From NCBI GenBank assembly GCA_900542385.1, contig UQNP01000061.1:1-9514 (forward strand): 9,514 nucleotides of DNA. The letters run 5' to 3'. Every line of letters starts with the position of its first letter. Position 1 is the first letter of the stretch. This document shows, one piece after another, positions 7,630 through 9,514 of this stretch. The notes under the pieces were generated by a model, which made no database searches, was not told the origin of the DNA, and was given only the letters and a program-made list of their open reading frames with translations. This stretch comes from an uncultured Eubacterium sp. (GTDB lineage: Bacteria > Bacillota > Clostridia > Peptostreptococcales > Anaerovoracaceae). Position numbers and translations under genes: made by a program.

Positions 7630-9488
7630 CTTATCCCCCTCTTTCTGCTTTCTCTCGTCTGACGTCTAATAAGCTCAGTTTCAGCATACGGAGCTGTAAC
7701 CCTTGCAACTTCTCTGCCATCCATATTCACCGGTACTTCTATGACAAACGATCTTCCTGATCCGTATCTGTAATCATCGCTCAAGCTGCCTCCCGAGCCT
7801 GCAAAAGCGACATACGAAGCTCGCATATCAGGCATATAAACAAGTCTTTCCGCCCATTTACGTGCTTCTGCAACTTTTGATTTTATTGAATTGATCCAGC
7901 CTTCTCCATAATATCCTCCTAATTTCTCAGTAACTTTTGAAGGACTATGTATCTTTGCTTTCGCTCTGATCGCAGCTTCAGCTGCAGCAGCCAAGCTTGC
8001 AGCGGCCGCTCTCACTTCACCTAACGTTGAATTCATTCCTTTCGCAAGACCTTTGCCGATGTTTCTGCCGCACGAATAGGCTGTTATTGATGCAGCAGCA
8101 AATTTAACAGTTATTTGACTCATAGACTGTGAAACTATGCTCAGAACTTTGCTGAATCCCATTCTGATAGCCGATGCAAATCCATTTCCTATAGCCATAC
8201 CGCCCAGAGTGAAAGATACTGTCATCATATTCATGGCGGCAATCATAGCATATACCGAGCTGGTTACTATGCTCTGCGCTCTTTGAAATCCTGCTGATAT
8301 ACCTGACGCCATTCCTGATCCTGCACTGATTCCTACAGCTGTAAGCGCCGAAACCACTATTGATGAATATACTATTATCTGACTGAAGGCAGCAATAAAT
8401 GGAGTTATGTCCGGAGGCGTTATTACAAATCCATTGAAAGCCTCTTTGAGCATTTCCACCGATGTTACGATATTTGCAGTCATTCCAGCCATCGTCAATA
8501 ACGCCATATTAAATGCCGTTAAATTTGCAGCTCCCATCGATATTGCCGTAACGAGAAGCATCATTCCCATAGCTACCTGAGGAAGATTTTCACCTTTAGA
8601 AGATATAGTTGCAAGTCCGCCTGCCACAGCAAGCAAGGATTTACCTATATCTGCAATAGAAAGTTTTGAAAGAGTCTTTATCCCTTCCGCTGCCAGTTTG
8701 AATCCTTCCCCTGCGTTTTTTGCAGAAGTTCCTATAGACTCTATCACACCTGCTATCGAGTCGAGCACTTTGGAAAGCCCTCCGCTTATGGAGTCAATGA
8801 CACTGCTTATACCTTCACTTATAGTCTTGAATCCTTCGCTTATGCTGTTTACTACTCCGCTTATTGTCGCTCCCGCAGTTTCTATGATGGTGCATAAAGT
8901 TCCTCCGATGGCCACCGCTATCTGCGCTACAGCTCCGGCGATCACTGCCACCATTCCGGAAATAGCAGTGCATATAGTGACTATAGCAGAAGAAATAGCA
9001 CCCGCAACCTGTGTAATAGTATCACCAAGCTGCTTTATCATAACTGTAAGTGCCTGCACAAATGGTGTAGCAGCTTGCATTCCTGTTCCTACCATGAGTA
9101 TAGTTTTCCCGAAAGCCAGCATTGCAGGTATCGCAGTGATAAGACGCGTACCAAAAATTGCGAAAGCTGCTATAAGCACCCCTACTACAACACCGAAAGC
9201 TCCCATTGCAATAGCGCCTTCAGTACCTGTCTGAGCGATTGCAGCCATACCTGTTGCAGCAGAAGCTATAGCTTTTCCAAATGCCTGTATTCCTTTCATA
9301 TTCAATGTAAGTTTTTGTCCAAACAATGTAAAAACAACTACCAATCCTGTAACTACTGCACCAAAAGTTAACATAGGCTTTATCGCTGCAGCCCCTATGG
9401 ACGCCAGCTTGCTAAATGATTTAACAAGGCTGTTTATTGACCCAAGTATACTTCCCACAGATGTAGGACGGATTTTGCGGACATTCAA
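7626..9488 (-). CDS. Phage tail tape measure protein, C-terminal part (5' end not resolved)
   Basis: The tape measure protein spans the tail tube, sets tail length and is ejected at infection. The first possible start, TTG (9486-9488), has no ribosome binding site, and the frame stays open to the window edge at 9514. The usual N-terminal coiled-coil part is missing, so I treat this as a fragment. The 620 residues read here are very rich in Ala, Gly, Ile, Ser and Met, with membrane-like stretches (about 40-60, 88-115, 165-200, 285-345, 362-390 and 410-450) and an amphipathic repeat segment at 216-257 (ISEGFKTISEGISSVIDSI). Three 44-residue repeats precede IHSPSK (513-518), a motif typical of tape measure C-termini in Gram-positive phages. 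The end (VPVNMDGREVARVTAPYAETEL, then basic residues) is also the standard tape measure ending. It overlaps the Dit start by ATGA. Either the gene continues past the window or it is interrupted at the edge. Confidence 0.9.
   Translation of the reverse strand: MNVRKIRPTSVGSILGSINSLVKSFSKLASIGAAAIKPMLTFGAVVTGLVVVFTLFGQKLTLNMKGIQAFGKAIASAATGMAAIAQTGTEGAIAMGAFGVVVGVLIAAFAIFGTRLITAIPAMLAFGKTILMVGTGMQAATPFVQALTVMIKQLGDTITQVAGAISSAIVTICTAISGMVAVIAGAVAQIAVAIGGTLCTIIETAGATISGVVNSISEGFKTISEGISSVIDSISGGLSKVLDSIAGVIESIGTSAKNAGEGFKLAAEGIKTLSKLSIADIGKSLLAVAGGLATISSKGENLPQVAMGMMLLVTAISMGAANLTAFNMALLTMAGMTANIVTSVEMLKEAFNGFVITPPDITPFIAAFSQIIVYSSIVVSALTAVGISAGSGMASGISAGFQRAQSIVTSSVYAMIAAMNMMTVSFTLGGMAIGNGFASAIRMGFSKVLSIVSQSMSQITVKFAAASITAYSCGRNIGKGLAKGMNSTLGEVRAAAASLAAAAEAAIRAKAKIHSPSKVTEKLGGYYGEGWINSIKSKVAEARKWAERLVYMPDMRASYVAFAGSGGSLSDDYRYGSGRSFVIEVPVNMDGREVARVTAPYAETELIRRQTRESRKRGIR
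7938..8333 (-). repeat. Three 44-residue repeats in the tape measure protein
   Basis: Residues 386-429, 430-473 and 474-517 align with an exact 44-residue period. Key positions are GISAGSGMASGISAGF, GMAIGNGFASAIRMGF and GRNIGKGLAKGMNSTL, that is G-x-x-x-G-x-G-h-A at each start, followed by a hydrophobic Ser/Ala-rich helix. Similar 'G-x-G-h-x-x-G-h' repeats are known in siphophage tape measure proteins. The third copy runs directly into the IHSPSK motif. Confidence 0.75.
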
Positions 9489-9503
9489 AATAAAAAAGAA
9501 TGT

Positions 9504-9508
9504 GGAGG
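9504..9508 (+). promoter_or_regulatory. Possible plus-strand ribosome binding site at the window edge
   Basis: GGAGG follows an A-rich stretch (9487-9500), and six bases (TAACAG) remain before the window ends. This is the ideal spacing for a start codon at about 9515 on the plus strand, opposite to every gene in the window. A chance match is possible, since the start codon itself cannot be seen. Confidence 0.35.
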
Positions 9509-9514
9509 TAACAG

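Noticed and set aside
8698..9234. Plus-strand open frame of 178 residues opposite the tape measure gene
   Set aside because: Low-complexity Pro/Ile/Ala-rich translation that mirrors the Ala/Gly/Ile-rich tape measure codons. No ribosome binding site or domain; an antisense shadow.
1..9514. CRISPR array, tRNA, rRNA or rho-independent terminator
   Set aside because: No regularly spaced identical repeats, no tRNA-like cloverleaf noticed, and neither of the strong hairpins is followed by a U run on the coding strand.

Overview
The window is part of the tail gene module of a long-tailed siphovirus-type phage of a Gram-positive host, most likely a prophage in a Clostridia-type Firmicute. Evidence for the host group is the gene order, strong AGGAGG-type ribosome binding sites, medium-to-low GC content, and domain types (Dit, Tal with GxY linkers and a jelly-roll module, collar-type adhesin) that are common in clostridial phages. 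No housekeeping gene, integrase or attachment site is present, so prophage versus free phage cannot be decided here.

All five genes lie on the minus strand, so transcription runs from right to left. The order is: the C-terminal part of the tape measure protein (7626-9488, frame open to the window end), a distal tail protein (Dit) with a large insertion (5539-7629), a tail-tip Tal/minor structural protein of 1075 residues (2315-5542), a modular receptor-binding or fibre protein ending in a collar-like domain (494-2311), and a small protein of unknown function (2-457). Tape measure/Dit and Dit/Tal overlap by ATGA, Tal/adhesin are 3 nt apart, and adhesin/small protein are 36 nt apart with a hairpin between them. 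This tight packing indicates one polycistronic late transcript. No promoter or rho-independent terminator was found, and no stretch over 300 bases lacks a gene.

Functionally the genes build the distal end of the tail. The tape measure sets tail length. Dit forms the hub at the tail end and carries extra beta-rich domains that may bind host sugars. Tal forms the tip below Dit, with repeated small modules, a long coiled coil and a carbohydrate-binding-like domain. The adhesin and perhaps the small protein contact the host surface.

The most unusual spots are the right edge, a perfect 10-bp stem hairpin inside the first codons of Tal, and a 44-residue triple repeat in the tape measure. At the right edge the tape measure frame degenerates and a plus-strand Shine-Dalgarno-like sequence and a slippery heptamer appear. 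No wholly new system is evident; the window is mostly a recognisable phage tail module with some noteworthy details.
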